A DNA stretch of 61,809 nucleotides from RGIG4097 sp045613765 (GTDB taxonomy: Bacteria > Bacillota > Clostridia > Christensenellales > CAG-917), in contig JAZLBO010000017.1 of NCBI GenBank assembly GCA_045613765.1, positions 1 to 61,809 on the forward strand. Reading direction: 5' to 3'. The translations under genes and the position numbers were made by a program. Shown here in pieces: positions 42,929-52,201 of this stretch. The notes under the pieces were generated by a model that saw only the letters and a program-made list of their open reading frames with translations, was not told where the DNA came from and made no database searches. Numbering within the stretch: position 1 is the first letter of the stretch; every line of letters starts with the position of its first letter.

Positions 42929-44377
42929 ATGGAAGTTTTATTGAGCCTATCCATAGCATTGTTGGCTGGACTTGGATTGTCACGTCTTGCCAAAGTCTTG
43001 AAGTTGCCCGCAGTCACTGCATATTTGGTGGCAGGCATACTCATTGGTCCTTTCTGTCTTGGCAAGGCAGGTGTCAAAGGACTTGGTTTTACAAGTTTTG
43101 ACGAACTTGAATCTTTGAAGATTATCTCCGAAGTTGCTCTTGGTTTTATCGCATTTTCAATCGGCAACGAGTTCCGTCTTTCACAACTTAAGACAATCGG
43201 CAAGCAAGCCACAGTCATAGGCATAGTGCAAGCAGTGATGGCAACTCTCTTTGTTGACGCTGCACTCATTGGATTGCATTATCTTATCCCCGACAAATTG
43301 CCCTTGTCATCTGCAATTATACTTGGCGCAATCGCATCAGCAACAGCCCCTGCAGCCACACTTATGGTTGTCCGTCAATACAAGGCAAAGGGTCCTTTGA
43401 CAAACACGTTGCTCCCCGTTGTTGCACTTGATGATGCAGTTGGTCTTGTGCTCTTTGCAGTATCGTTTGGCGTGGCAAAAGCACTTTTGTCCGGCGAGAT
43501 TAGTGTCATATCGGTGGTGGTTGAGCCTCTTATTGAAATCGTGCTCTCACTTGCACTCGGCACAGTGTCTGGTTTTCTGTTCTCATTTGTGGAAAGATTT
43601 TTCCACTCACGCTCAAAGCGACTTTCCGTATCCGTTGCATTTGTCCTTTTGACAGTGGGCATCTCCCTTATGAAGTTCGAGGCAGGAGAAGTGCATATTG
43701 GCTTTTCATCATTGCTCACGTGCATGATGCTCGGCACAATATTCTGCAATATCAGTGATATATCTGCCGAACTTATGGATCGTCTTGACAGATGGACAGC
43801 ACCCGTGTTTATCCTTTTCTTCGTGTTGAGCGGCGCAGAACTTGATCTTGCAGTCCTTGGGGACTATATGATTGTCATTATTGGCGTGGTGTATATCATT
43901 TTCCGTTGCGCAGGCAAATATCTCGGCTCATTTGCAAGTGCAAAGCTAACCAAATGCAAACCCTCAGTCACCAAGTATTTGGGCATCACACTTTTCCCCC
44001 AAGCAGGCGTTGCTCTTGGTATGGCAATGAAAGCATCTGCCATTGGCGAACAAGGGGAAGTGGTGTCAAATATCGTCCTTTTCTCAGTGCTTGTCATGGA
44101 AATCATAGGACCTTTCCTTACAAAGATATCACTGCAAAAAGCAGGGGAAATCACCCCCGAAGAAAGAGTGTCACACCGTGGTGCAAAATATCATCACTTC
44201 CATATCCCCCATATCCACATGCCCCACTTTGGACATAAACACACAGAAGAAGTTGTTGACGAAACCGTTGACGAAACCGTCACAACAGAAGACGTGGCAG
44301 TTGATGGCAACATGGAAGACGTGGCAATTGAAGATCTCTCTCAATTGACAGAAGAACACGCACTCGAAACAAAATAA
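42929..44377 (+). CDS. CPA2-family cation/proton antiporter with His-rich tail
   Basis: A 482-residue KefB/NapA-like antiporter with about 12 membrane helices. The paired acidic residues of the ion site are in VVALDDAVGLVLF (near 170), as in electrogenic Na+/H+ members. The last 75 residues are cytoplasmic: a His-rich stretch (HHFHIPHIHMPHFGHKH, near 422-438) and then an acidic Thr/Glu/Val tail. It lacks a RCK/TrkA domain. AGGTAG precedes the ATG. Likely moves Na+ or K+ in exchange for H+; the His cluster could sense pH or bind metal. Confidence 0.88.
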   Translation: MEVLLSLSIALLAGLGLSRLAKVLKLPAVTAYLVAGILIGPFCLGKAGVKGLGFTSFDELESLKIISEVALGFIAFSIGNEFRLSQLKTIGKQATVIGIVQAVMATLFVDAALIGLHYLIPDKLPLSSAIILGAIASATAPAATLMVVRQYKAKGPLTNTLLPVVALDDAVGLVLFAVSFGVAKALLSGEISVISVVVEPLIEIVLSLALGTVSGFLFSFVERFFHSRSKRLSVSVAFVLLTVGISLMKFEAGEVHIGFSSLLTCMMLGTIFCNISDISAELMDRLDRWTAPVFILFFVLSGAELDLAVLGDYMIVIIGVVYIIFRCAGKYLGSFASAKLTKCKPSVTKYLGITLFPQAGVALGMAMKASAIGEQGEVVSNIVLFSVLVMEIIGPFLTKISLQKAGEITPEERVSHRGAKYHHFHIPHIHMPHFGHKHTEEVVDETVDETVTTEDVAVDGNMEDVAIEDLSQLTEEHALETK

Positions 44378-44395
44378 CCAAATTGTTGCAAAGCA

Positions 44396-44426
44396 AAAGC
44401 AAGCCTTTCGTGGCTTGCTTTTTTTG
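44396..44426 (+). terminator. Terminator of the antiporter gene
   Basis: AAAGCAAGCC / GGCTTGCTTT stem (44396-44405, 44412-44421) with six-base loop and further Ts. Confidence 0.92.
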
Positions 44427-44436
44427 TTGCTTTCAG

Positions 44437-44465
44437 TTGTAATTGCCCCTATATCTGCATAAATT
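44437..44465 (+). promoter_or_regulatory. Candidate promoter of the SPOR-like gene, predicts leaderless mRNA
   Basis: TTGTAA (44437-44442), 17-base spacer, TAAATT (44460-44465), with the ATG at 44471 only 5 bases further. Both boxes are imperfect. Confidence 0.45.
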
Positions 44466-44470
44466 CTATT

Positions 44471-45208
44471 ATGAGAAAAAAGAGAAAAAACGGGGATAAT
44501 GGTGTGGTTGTTGCCACCGTCATCATAACAGTTTTGTTTGTCATATCGGCAGGCTATCTTATTGGTGGGGACAACGTTGTCACAACACTACTACAAAAAG
44601 AAACAGAAGAAAAGGCCTTCTATTTCATTTCCACCAATGGCTTTGATGACGTGACAATGGCAAGGCAAAATGCCGACATAATACGCAATCGTGGTGGCGC
44701 AGGCTACGTTGATTTGACGGATAACAACAAGATAATCCTTGCCGTCTATCCAGATGAACAATCGGCAAATACAGTCCGTGACAAAGTGGGGGATAATAGT
44801 CTTGTGGTGTCATCATTGGCAGTGAAATCAATCAATACAAGCGTGGCAGGAAGGGGCTTGAAAGATGATGTTGCAAGTGCCTTGACCTACTTTGATACGA
44901 CCTTTGACACCCTATACAATCTGTCCAATGCTCTTGCCGATAACAAAATAACGATAGACGACGTAAAAACACAAATTACGGTTTTACGCAGTCAAATTGA
45001 AGATATAAAGTCCGTATTCTATGAAAATGCAAAAGATAGCGCCCATGCATCAATCACGGAAATAAAGGTGGCACTTGTCACTTGTATTGCCCTTGTTGAC
45101 GGTGTTGAAATAGGTGAACTTGCCCCCACTCTGTCATCACTGCGAAGACAGACGGTACAACTTGTCTATTGCTATGAAGCATTGGCGAGCACTCTTGCAT
45201 CTTATTAA
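44471..45208 (+). CDS. Membrane-anchored protein with SPOR-like domain
   Basis: A 245-residue protein: basic N-terminus, membrane helix at about 12-31, then an outer segment of SPOR type (about 48-112, FYFISTNGFDDVTMARQNAD...), a domain that binds glycan strands lacking stem peptides, and a helical C-terminus. Similar proteins in Clostridia are tied to sporulation or cell division. No ribosome site precedes the ATG. dnaX follows, but it has its own promoters. The SPOR call rests on pattern only. Confidence 0.65.
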   Translation: MRKKRKNGDNGVVVATVIITVLFVISAGYLIGGDNVVTTLLQKETEEKAFYFISTNGFDDVTMARQNADIIRNRGGAGYVDLTDNNKIILAVYPDEQSANTVRDKVGDNSLVVSSLAVKSINTSVAGRGLKDDVASALTYFDTTFDTLYNLSNALADNKITIDDVKTQITVLRSQIEDIKSVFYENAKDSAHASITEIKVALVTCIALVDGVEIGELAPTLSSLRRQTVQLVYCYEALASTLASY

Positions 45209-45230
45209 TTGTGTGGCCTACAAAAATCTA

Positions 45231-45324
45231 TTGACTTATCTTTGACTTTATTCTTACAATAATTTTACAAAATTGAACCGATTGAAACTTTATTCTTGCA
45301 ATATTTATTATATTAGATTATAAT
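45231..45324 (+). promoter_or_regulatory. Tandem promoters of dnaX, the inner one predicting leaderless mRNA
   Basis: P1: TTGACT (45231-45236), 18 bases, TACAAT (45255-45260). P2: TTGCAA (45296-45301), 17 bases, TATAAT (45319-45324), with ATG 45334 only 9 bases beyond the -10 box. The two lie on an imperfect direct repeat (CTTTATTCTT(A/G)CAATA, at about 45246 and 45288). No ribosome site is present in either leader. Confidence 0.75.
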
Positions 45325-45333
45325 ATATACACT

Positions 45334-46830
45334 ATGGCAAACACATCTTTATATCGCAGATATCGTCCTAAGACCTTTGATGACGTCATTGGTCAAGACC
45401 ATATTGTGCGCACACTGAAAAATCAAATCGCAACCGACACTGTGGGGCATGCATACCTTTTCACCGGAACTCGTGGAACAGGTAAGACTTCTGTTGCAAG
45501 AATTTTTGCCCGTGCAGTCAACTGTGCAACCCCCGTGGATTCTTCCCCTTGTGGAAAGTGCGCAGTATGCAATGAACTTGCTCAAAGCGACAATTTTGAC
45601 ATTATTGAAATTGACGCAGCATCCAACAACGGCGTTGAGCAAATCCGTGAACTTACTGACAAGGTCGGTTTCCCCCCTACCATTGGCAAGTACAAAGTCT
45701 ATATCATAGACGAAGTTCACATGCTGACAAAGAGTGGCTATAACGCATTTTTGAAGACACTTGAAGAACCACCCAAGCATGCAATCTTCATCCTTGCAAC
45801 AACCGAAGTGCATCAAATTCCTGCAACCATACTTTCAAGATGCTTGCGCTTTGACTTCCGTCTTGTGCCTGCAACGAGAATTGCAGAAAGATTGAAGTTC
45901 ATCTTTGATGACAATGGCTATACTTATGATGAAGAAGGCGTCAATCTCATTGCCAATGCAGGACAAGGTAGTGTCCGTGATGCATTGTCCATTGCAGATA
46001 TGTGTGTCAGTTATTCAGGTGGAAAGGTCAGTTATGCATCAGTCCTTGACGTTCTTGGCGCATCAGACCCTGCAAAGATTGCTCATCTTGCAGATGCAGT
46101 GGCATCAGGGGATGTTGACGGTGCTCTCAACGAGATCGCAAATATGTGCGAACTTGGAAAGAGTGTGCCTATCCTTGCAAGCGACCTTGCAACTTTCTTT
46201 AGAAATGTGCTTTATATCAAGACTTGCAAGAACGCAAAGCAACTTCTCTCAATCCCCGACACAACCTACAAACTTCTTGTTGACCTTGCAGACAAGTATA
46301 GTGTGGTCAAGTGTATGACAATCATGAAGGCTATGAACGCACTTGAAGGGGAATTTAGATACAGCACACAACATCGTATTTTGCTTGAAGGCGCAATCGT
46401 CGGTTGTGCAGCAGGCCCAGAAGCCAATGACAATGCAAAGATAAAGGAACTTGAAGCAAAAGTATTGATGCTTGAAAAAAGGCTCAAAGCCCTTTCACAA
46501 TCGGGTTTTAAGTCAGCACCTGTCACAACGGATGCCAGACAGGTGTTGAAGGCGGTGGCATCCGATCTTGACAATAAAGGACACAAACTTCTTGTCCATG
46601 CAGTAGTTGAAGCAGACGTGTCTTGTGATGAGAAAGAGTTTACAATGGCTTTCTCCACAAAGGCAACATACGATATGCTCTGCGACAAGAACAATCGCGA
46701 TATACTCAATCAAGTGTATAGCGCACACTCAAGCCTGCCTCTTACAATCAAGCACGTGGCAAAGTTTGAAGAAGACAAGTCGTTGCCCTATGTGAAAGCA
46801 ATGTTTGGCAACAAATTGGAAATAAAATAA
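45334..46830 (+). CDS. dnaX: DNA polymerase III subunit tau/gamma
   Basis: A 498-residue clamp-loader ATPase. Walker A GTRGTGKTS (45-53), zinc cysteines Cys64, Cys73, Cys76, Cys79, Walker B IIDEVHML and sensor SRCLRFDF. Domains I-III run to about 350, then a coiled segment and a C-terminal domain that would bind the polymerase. The usual order dnaX-ybaB-recR follows. No ribosome site precedes the ATG; see the promoters. An A6G run near codons 381-383 is in the wrong phase for the classic tau/gamma frameshift. Confidence 0.96.
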   Translation: MANTSLYRRYRPKTFDDVIGQDHIVRTLKNQIATDTVGHAYLFTGTRGTGKTSVARIFARAVNCATPVDSSPCGKCAVCNELAQSDNFDIIEIDAASNNGVEQIRELTDKVGFPPTIGKYKVYIIDEVHMLTKSGYNAFLKTLEEPPKHAIFILATTEVHQIPATILSRCLRFDFRLVPATRIAERLKFIFDDNGYTYDEEGVNLIANAGQGSVRDALSIADMCVSYSGGKVSYASVLDVLGASDPAKIAHLADAVASGDVDGALNEIANMCELGKSVPILASDLATFFRNVLYIKTCKNAKQLLSIPDTTYKLLVDLADKYSVVKCMTIMKAMNALEGEFRYSTQHRILLEGAIVGCAAGPEANDNAKIKELEAKVLMLEKRLKALSQSGFKSAPVTTDARQVLKAVASDLDNKGHKLLVHAVVEADVSCDEKEFTMAFSTKATYDMLCDKNNRDILNQVYSAHSSLPLTIKHVAKFEEDKSLPYVKAMFGNKLEIK

Positions 46831-46858
46831 GTAGAGCACTGCTCAAAGGAGATAATAT

Positions 46859-47182
46859 ATGGGATTCGGTGGATTTGGCGGCGGAAATATGCAACAAATC
46901 ATGAAACAAGCACAAGCAATGCAAAGAAAATTGCAACAAGCACAAGAACAACTTGCTGAAGAAGAAGTCACTGGCACAGCAGGTGGTGGTATGGTTGAAG
47001 TCACACTCAAGGGCGACAAAACACCCGTTGCAGTGTCAATCAATCCCGATGCAGTTGATCCTGATGACGTTGAAATGCTTGAAGATATGGTGCTTGCAGC
47101 ACTTCAAGATGCTTTGAAACAAGCAGAAGAACTTTCAAATGAATTGCTTGGACCTCTCGCAGGCGCAGGTGGAATGTTCTAA
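46859..47182 (+). CDS. ybaB: YbaB/EbfC-family nucleoid-associated protein
   Basis: A 107-residue DNA-binding protein of standard length. Helical N-terminus (MQQIMKQAQAMQRKLQQAQE), then the strand ATPase-free core ending in MVLAALQDALKQAEEL. AAAGGAG precedes the ATG, which opens with Gly-Phe-Gly repeats typical of the family. Sits between dnaX and recR as in most bacteria. Confidence 0.95.
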   Translation: MGFGGFGGGNMQQIMKQAQAMQRKLQQAQEQLAEEEVTGTAGGGMVEVTLKGDKTPVAVSINPDAVDPDDVEMLEDMVLAALQDALKQAEELSNELLGPLAGAGGMF

Positions 47183-47184
47183 TT

Positions 47185-47772
47185 ATGAAATATATTGAAC
47201 CACTTTCAAGACTTATAGCAGCATTTTCAAAGTTGCCCGGCGTTGGCGAAAAGACTGCAGCAAGATATGCTTATGCAGTGCTCAACTGGGCAGATGAAGA
47301 TGTTGAAGAACTTGTCACTGCCATTGCAAATCTCAAAGGCAGTGTGCATTTTTGTTCTGTCTGTGGCAACTTCTGTGAAGGGGACGTGTGCGACATCTGT
47401 AAGTCAAGACAACCCAAAACAATATGTGTTGTCAAAGAGCCAAAGGACATTACAGCCCTTGAAAAAGTCAAGGACTACAAGGGCGTATATCACGTCCTTC
47501 ACGGTGTCATTTCCCCCATGGAAAAGATTGGCCCAAACGATATTCGCATCAAGGAATTGATTGCAAGATTGACCCCCGAAGTTGAAGAAGTCATCCTTGC
47601 CACCAACCCCGACGTTGAAGGGGAAGCCACGGCAATGTACATTGCAAGACTTGTCAAACCCCTTGGCATCAAGGTCACAAGAATTGCAAGAGGATTGCCC
47701 GAAGGCTCTGTCATTGAATATGCTGATGAAAGCACTCTTTCACGTGCATTGTCAAGCAGAATTGAATTGTAA
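47185..47772 (+). CDS. recR: Recombination protein RecR
   Basis: A 195-residue protein for loading RecA at gaps with RecO and RecF. Helix-hairpin-helix at the N-terminus (LPGVGEKTAARYAY), a four-cysteine zinc finger (CSVCGNFCEGDVCDIC, near 55-72), a Toprim domain (about 78-170), and a C-terminal strand. It starts 2 bases after ybaB. Confidence 0.96.
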   Translation: MKYIEPLSRLIAAFSKLPGVGEKTAARYAYAVLNWADEDVEELVTAIANLKGSVHFCSVCGNFCEGDVCDICKSRQPKTICVVKEPKDITALEKVKDYKGVYHVLHGVISPMEKIGPNDIRIKELIARLTPEVEEVILATNPDVEGEATAMYIARLVKPLGIKVTRIARGLPEGSVIEYADESTLSRALSSRIEL

Positions 47773-47813
47773 TTAATTTGCGTAAAATCGCAAAACAACC
47801 ACTTTATAAAACA

Positions 47814-47842
47814 AAAAAGCAGACGTCAAGTCTGCTTTTTAT
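47814..47842. terminator. Terminator after recR
   Basis: AAAAGCAGAC / GTCTGCTTTT stem with 5-base loop and T tract; symmetrical enough to act for galT on the minus strand as well. Confidence 0.88.
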
Positions 47843-47914
47843 CATTTTATCAACATTTTGTTGGTCAGTTTATAGTGCTGCTGCGTGATGAAAAATTGGA
47901 GCGTCACCGGGTGA

Positions 47915-49447
47915 TCAACCAATGACTGACATGATGAATTTGTCAAAGTGTTGTTGACCGATTTCATCATTTTTGAACACTGCAGTGCAGTCAAGGATTT
48001 GCTCGCAAGTGGTGTTGATATAGTTTGTGATAAGATCCCCTGCTTTGTCTTCTTTCAAGTTTATGCCGTGGATTGCAGTCAGTTGTGCAATCATATCAAA
48101 GTGCTTTGAAAGATGATGACTTTCATCACTCAACATCTTGAAGTCAAGTGGTGCTCTGCCTGTGAGAATATCTTTGATGTCATTGCATTCTTTGGCCAAT
48201 CTTCCGGGCAAGATAAACAATCCCATTGCTTCAATTATGCCGATTGACTCTTGCTTGATATGGTGCATATCTTTTGTGGGGTGGAATATGCCGTGGGGGT
48301 GAGTGTCGTCAGTTCGATTATTGCGCAAGATAAGGTTGACAGAGTAGTGACCGTCATTGTTGATATACACAAAGGGTGTGACGGTGTTGTGTTGTTCAGT
48401 TGTCTTTGAGATAATGCCGACTTCTGTGTCATCATAGTTGTCCCAAGCGCAACGGATTTTTTCTGCAAGTTCAACCACTTGCTTTTTGTATTTTCCTTCA
48501 ATACGTATGACAGAGTTGTACCAATCAACGATTGAAACGTTGCAGTCGGGGTAGCCTTTTGCAAGATAGTATTTTCTTGCAGGTCTTGATATGACGGGCA
48601 ATTCCTTTTGTCCACCTTGATAGTGGTCGTGTGCAAGGACAGAGCCACCAACAATGGGCAAAGGTGCATTTGAGCCGATAAAGTAGTGGGGGAACATATC
48701 AACGAAATCTACCATACGTCTAAACGAGCCAATGGAAAGGTTCATAGGACGATGCTCGCAAGATATGGCGATAATATGTTCGGCGAAGTATTCGTATGGA
48801 GAAAACTGCACAAACCAATTTTCTTCATCAAGTTCAATGGGTATAAAGCGAAGGTGTTGTCTTGCAGGTTGACCTGCATTGCCAAAGTGACCGATATTTT
48901 CGGGGCAAAGGACACATTTGGGATAGCCTGTCTTTGCATTTTTGGCTCTTTCCACTTCTTCCTTTGTCTTTTCGGGCTTGGCAAGGTTGATTGTGATGAC
49001 AATATTGCCACGCTTTTCGTTGTCGTGTTGCCACTTGATATTCTTGTCAAGGTCAGGACGGCGCAAGTAGGTGCTGTTTTCTTCCAACTTTTGCAACCAT
49101 TTTAATGCCACGGCAGTGCCACGATATGCAGCAAGGTTGTCAAACTTTTCAATGACTGCATTGGGACGAGGCATAAGCATACCCATAACTCTGCCTTCAA
49201 AGAGAAGTCTATCTTCACTTGAATACATTTTGCGCTTGACTGCCACGTCAAAAAGTTCATCAAGCACTTGATAAAGTTCGTATTCGCCAATATCCTCAGT
49301 GTATGGCTCGGTGACAGAAAACAAATTCAAAAGTTCATTTTCGACAAAGATTGTGTCGTATTCATCAAGTTCAAGATGATTTTCTGCATAGGAAATAAGG
49401 CGTTTGAGATTGCGCCTTACAAGTTCTTCAGTTGATTTTCTGGGCAT
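47915..49447 (-). CDS. galT: UDP-glucose-hexose-1-phosphate uridylyltransferase, Bacillota type
   Basis: A 510-residue GalT of the long type found in Bacillota (usual length about 490-510). Catalyses exchange of UMP between UDP-glucose and galactose-1-phosphate in the Leloir pathway. GGSVLAHDHYQGGQ and THPHGIFHPTKDMHHIKQE carry the His-rich active-site and metal motifs. GGAGG precedes ATG 49447 (MPRKSTEELV). Divergent from galK with only about 105 bases between the starts. galE is not in the window. Confidence 0.94.
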   Translation of the reverse strand: MPRKSTEELVRRNLKRLISYAENHLELDEYDTIFVENELLNLFSVTEPYTEDIGEYELYQVLDELFDVAVKRKMYSSEDRLLFEGRVMGMLMPRPNAVIEKFDNLAAYRGTAVALKWLQKLEENSTYLRRPDLDKNIKWQHDNEKRGNIVITINLAKPEKTKEEVERAKNAKTGYPKCVLCPENIGHFGNAGQPARQHLRFIPIELDEENWFVQFSPYEYFAEHIIAISCEHRPMNLSIGSFRRMVDFVDMFPHYFIGSNAPLPIVGGSVLAHDHYQGGQKELPVISRPARKYYLAKGYPDCNVSIVDWYNSVIRIEGKYKKQVVELAEKIRCAWDNYDDTEVGIISKTTEQHNTVTPFVYINNDGHYSVNLILRNNRTDDTHPHGIFHPTKDMHHIKQESIGIIEAMGLFILPGRLAKECNDIKDILTGRAPLDFKMLSDESHHLSKHFDMIAQLTAIHGINLKEDKAGDLITNYINTTCEQILDCTAVFKNDEIGQQHFDKFIMSVIG

Positions 49448-49482
49448 ATAAACCTCCAAAAGGTAGGCTGTGCACAATTTTG

Positions 49483-49511
49483 TTGCAATAAATATTGCTC
49501 TGTGCTAAAAT
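49483..49511 (+). promoter_or_regulatory. Promoter of galK
   Basis: TTGCAA (49483-49488), 17-base spacer, TAAAAT (49506-49511). The leader is about 35 bases with AAAGGA as ribosome site. The galT promoter on the other strand could not be fixed with confidence. Confidence 0.7.
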
Positions 49512-49552
49512 AAATAACAAAGTTATTATAAATCCCAAAGGACAGAATTGCA

Positions 49553-50809
49553 ATGGCTTTTGACAATATTTTTGAAAGTTGTGAGTTTGATGGCATTTGC
49601 CGTGAGTTATACGGTGAGTTTTCCCATAAAAGAAAGAGCGCATACCTTACACTTTTTGATATGCACAAAAAAGGTCTTGGATTTGAGCCGGAACAGTTTT
49701 ATTCTGCATCAGGCAGAATTGAAATCGTGGGCAACCATACAGACCACAACGGTGGCAAAGTCCTTTGCGCAAGCATAACTGTTGACACTTTGGGCGCAGT
49801 TTCAAAAAGAAATGACGGCATGATTATGGTCAAGTCAAAGGGATATCCACTTATCAAAGTGTCCGTTGACGATATTGACTTCAAAATAGGGGAAGTTGGC
49901 ACATCAACTGCAATCATCAAAGGCATACTTGCATACTTCAAAGGTGCAGGCAAAAAAGTGGGTGGTTTCAACGCCTACACAACATCATCAGTGCCAAAGG
50001 GCAGTGGCGTCAGCTCATCAAGTGCATTTGAACTTCTCATTGCAGAAATACTCAACTCACTTTACAATGACGGCAAAGTGGACAAGGTGTTCAAAGCCAA
50101 GGCATCACAATATGCAGAATGTGCCTATTTTGGCAAACCCTGTGGACTTATGGATCAAAGCGCAATATCCCTTGGTGGTGTCAATATGATTGACTTCCGT
50201 TCCTTTGAAAACCCCACCATTGAAAACGCAGAGTGGAAGTTTGATGACCTTGACATCTACGTCATTGCAACAGGTGGAGATCACTGTGATCTCACTGATG
50301 ACTACGCTGCAATCCCCAGCGAAATGCGAGCAGTGGCAAACTTGCTCGGTGGCAAATATCTCGTTGACGTAGCACCCGAAAAGTTCTATGAAGAAAAGAG
50401 CAACCTCGTAGGCAAAGTCAGTGAAAGAGCCATCCTTCGAGCAGAGCATTTCTATGAAGAAAACAATCGTGTTGACAAAGCATACAAGGCAGTTGTTGAC
50501 GGAGATGAAAAGGCATTTCTTGACGCAGTCAATGAAAGTGGTTTGAGCAGTAGATACAAACTTCAAAACCTTTATTCGCCAAAGGCAAACTCACATCTCA
50601 TTGAGGAGGCTCTTGACAAAATTGAGGGTCTTGAAGGTGTTGTTGCCAAGCGTGTTCACGGTGGTGGATTTGCAGGCACAATTCTCGTATTTGTCAAAAA
50701 AGATAGTTCAAACAGTGCAAACAATGAGTTTAAGTGTCTGTTTGGCGAAAATAACGTATTCAAACTTTCTGTGCGCCCCCATGGTGCAATGAAAGTTATC
50801 GGGAGATAA
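49553..50809 (+). CDS. galK: Galactokinase
   Basis: A 418-residue GHMP kinase. Signature GRIEIVGNHTDHNGG (about 55-69), phosphate loop PKGSGVSSSSAFE (about 145-157), and RVHGGGFAGTI near 366. It phosphorylates galactose, giving the substrate of the divergent GalT. AAAGGA precedes the ATG. lgt starts 3 bases after its stop, an unusual pairing of sugar and envelope genes. Confidence 0.94.
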   Translation: MAFDNIFESCEFDGICRELYGEFSHKRKSAYLTLFDMHKKGLGFEPEQFYSASGRIEIVGNHTDHNGGKVLCASITVDTLGAVSKRNDGMIMVKSKGYPLIKVSVDDIDFKIGEVGTSTAIIKGILAYFKGAGKKVGGFNAYTTSSVPKGSGVSSSSAFELLIAEILNSLYNDGKVDKVFKAKASQYAECAYFGKPCGLMDQSAISLGGVNMIDFRSFENPTIENAEWKFDDLDIYVIATGGDHCDLTDDYAAIPSEMRAVANLLGGKYLVDVAPEKFYEEKSNLVGKVSERAILRAEHFYEENNRVDKAYKAVVDGDEKAFLDAVNESGLSSRYKLQNLYSPKANSHLIEEALDKIEGLEGVVAKRVHGGGFAGTILVFVKKDSSNSANNEFKCLFGENNVFKLSVRPHGAMKVIGR

Positions 50810-50812
50810 ACT

Positions 50813-52186
50813 ATGGCAAATCTTATCTCGGCAATAGATAGAATAGCATTTTCAATAGGCTCGGTTGAAGTGGCTTGGTATGGCATACTTATCGTACTTG
50901 GTATGATGACAGGCCTTACTATTGTCATGACACAATGCAAACGCATAAACCTTACCACAGATGATGCAATCGAGTTCTTCCTTTGGGTTATCCCCATTGC
51001 AGTTGTCATGGGCAGATTGATGTATGTTGCAGTCCGTCCTGACGAGTATTTTGACCCTGCAATTTGGAAGGCAGATTTCAAAGGTGCATTTGTGGATATG
51101 ATTGCACTTTGGGATGGTGGCATCACAATCCTTGGTGGCATACTTGGTGGTTTCTTTGGTGTTGTAGGTTTTTCAATCCGTCAACGCAAGAAGGCAAATT
51201 TTGGTCAAATACTTGACCTTATTGTCCCTGCACTTTTGATTGGTCAACTCTTTGGTCGTGTTGGCAACTTCATCAACCAAGAGGCATTTGGCAAGCCTGC
51301 ATCACTTCTTGGTATTCCCGAAAAATTCCCCTTTGCAATCTTCATTGACAATCCCAGTGGCGTAGGCCGTGAATATATGCAAATGGTCTACGACAATATG
51401 TCATTACAGCCTGACGGCACTTATGGTGGTTGGTTTGCAGCAACGTTTTTCTATGAAATGTGTTGGAATACAGTTGGTGCAGCAATCGCATTTTGTGTGT
51501 GGCGTAAGAACAAGAAGTATCCCGGTATTTTGGCATTTTTCTACTTTATGTGGTATTTTCTTGGCAGAGCATTGCTCGAATACGTCCGTATAGACGCAGT
51601 GCCCGTGACGCAAACTCTTTGCTTTGTTGTCGCACCTATCGCAGTGCTCTTTGGCGTTCTTTACATATTGTTTATGGAAAATCGCCGTGCATTTAGAAAG
51701 GTTAATGGTCATATCACCGAAGGCACACTTGAAAGCGCAGTTCTTTCAAAGTGGGAGGTGGACAACTATGAGTTCACTGCAAAACTTTATCGCAAGCCCA
51801 ACAAGTTCCTTTGCGCACTTTATGGTGTAAATGACTTCGCCTATCAAACTGCAACCGTATCTTCAAAAGAAGATCTTAAGCAGTATAGGGCAGAAATGAA
51901 AGTCAAGGAAAAGGAAGAAAGAGAACTTGAAAAAGCAAAGAACAAAGAAGAATTTGCAAAGAAGATTGAAAAGATAAAAGGTTTCTTTGCAAAGAAAGAT
52001 AAATCAACCACAGAAAACACCGATGGCGACAACACAGAAGGTGCAGTTGAAGACGTCAAAGACTTTGAAGATGTAGAGAGTGGCAGTGAAGAAACCACAG
52101 AAGACAAAGTCGAAGAAGTGGCTGAAAACGTAGAAGACGAAAACGGCAGTGACAAAGTCACTGAAGACCAAATAATTGAAGAATAA
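50813..52186 (+). CDS. lgt: Prolipoprotein diacylglyceryl transferase with long acidic tail
   Basis: A 457-residue membrane enzyme that adds diacylglycerol to the lipobox cysteine of prolipoproteins. About seven membrane helices lie in residues 1-290, with the signature GRVGNFINQEAFG (near 145-157) and WDGGITILGG. The usual length is 260-330. Here about 165 extra residues follow, first a basic/Glu coiled segment, then an Asp/Glu/Thr-rich tail, probably in the cytoplasm. The window encodes several lipoproteins that would be substrates. GGGAG precedes the ATG. Confidence 0.93.
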   Translation: MANLISAIDRIAFSIGSVEVAWYGILIVLGMMTGLTIVMTQCKRINLTTDDAIEFFLWVIPIAVVMGRLMYVAVRPDEYFDPAIWKADFKGAFVDMIALWDGGITILGGILGGFFGVVGFSIRQRKKANFGQILDLIVPALLIGQLFGRVGNFINQEAFGKPASLLGIPEKFPFAIFIDNPSGVGREYMQMVYDNMSLQPDGTYGGWFAATFFYEMCWNTVGAAIAFCVWRKNKKYPGILAFFYFMWYFLGRALLEYVRIDAVPVTQTLCFVVAPIAVLFGVLYILFMENRRAFRKVNGHITEGTLESAVLSKWEVDNYEFTAKLYRKPNKFLCALYGVNDFAYQTATVSSKEDLKQYRAEMKVKEKEERELEKAKNKEEFAKKIEKIKGFFAKKDKSTTENTDGDNTEGAVEDVKDFEDVESGSEETTEDKVEEVAENVEDENGSDKVTEDQIIEE

Positions 52187-52201
52187 CTCAAAGGGCAGAC
52201 T

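Noticed and set aside
45209..45333. Signal-recognition-particle RNA gene before dnaX, as in Bacillus
   Set aside because: The region is AT-rich promoter sequence without the conserved GNAR tetraloop hairpin.
46474..46482. A6G run in dnaX as a tau/gamma frameshift site
   Set aside because: The run is in the phase GAA-AAA-AGG, not A-AAA-AAG as the -1 slippage signal needs, and I see no downstream stimulatory hairpin.
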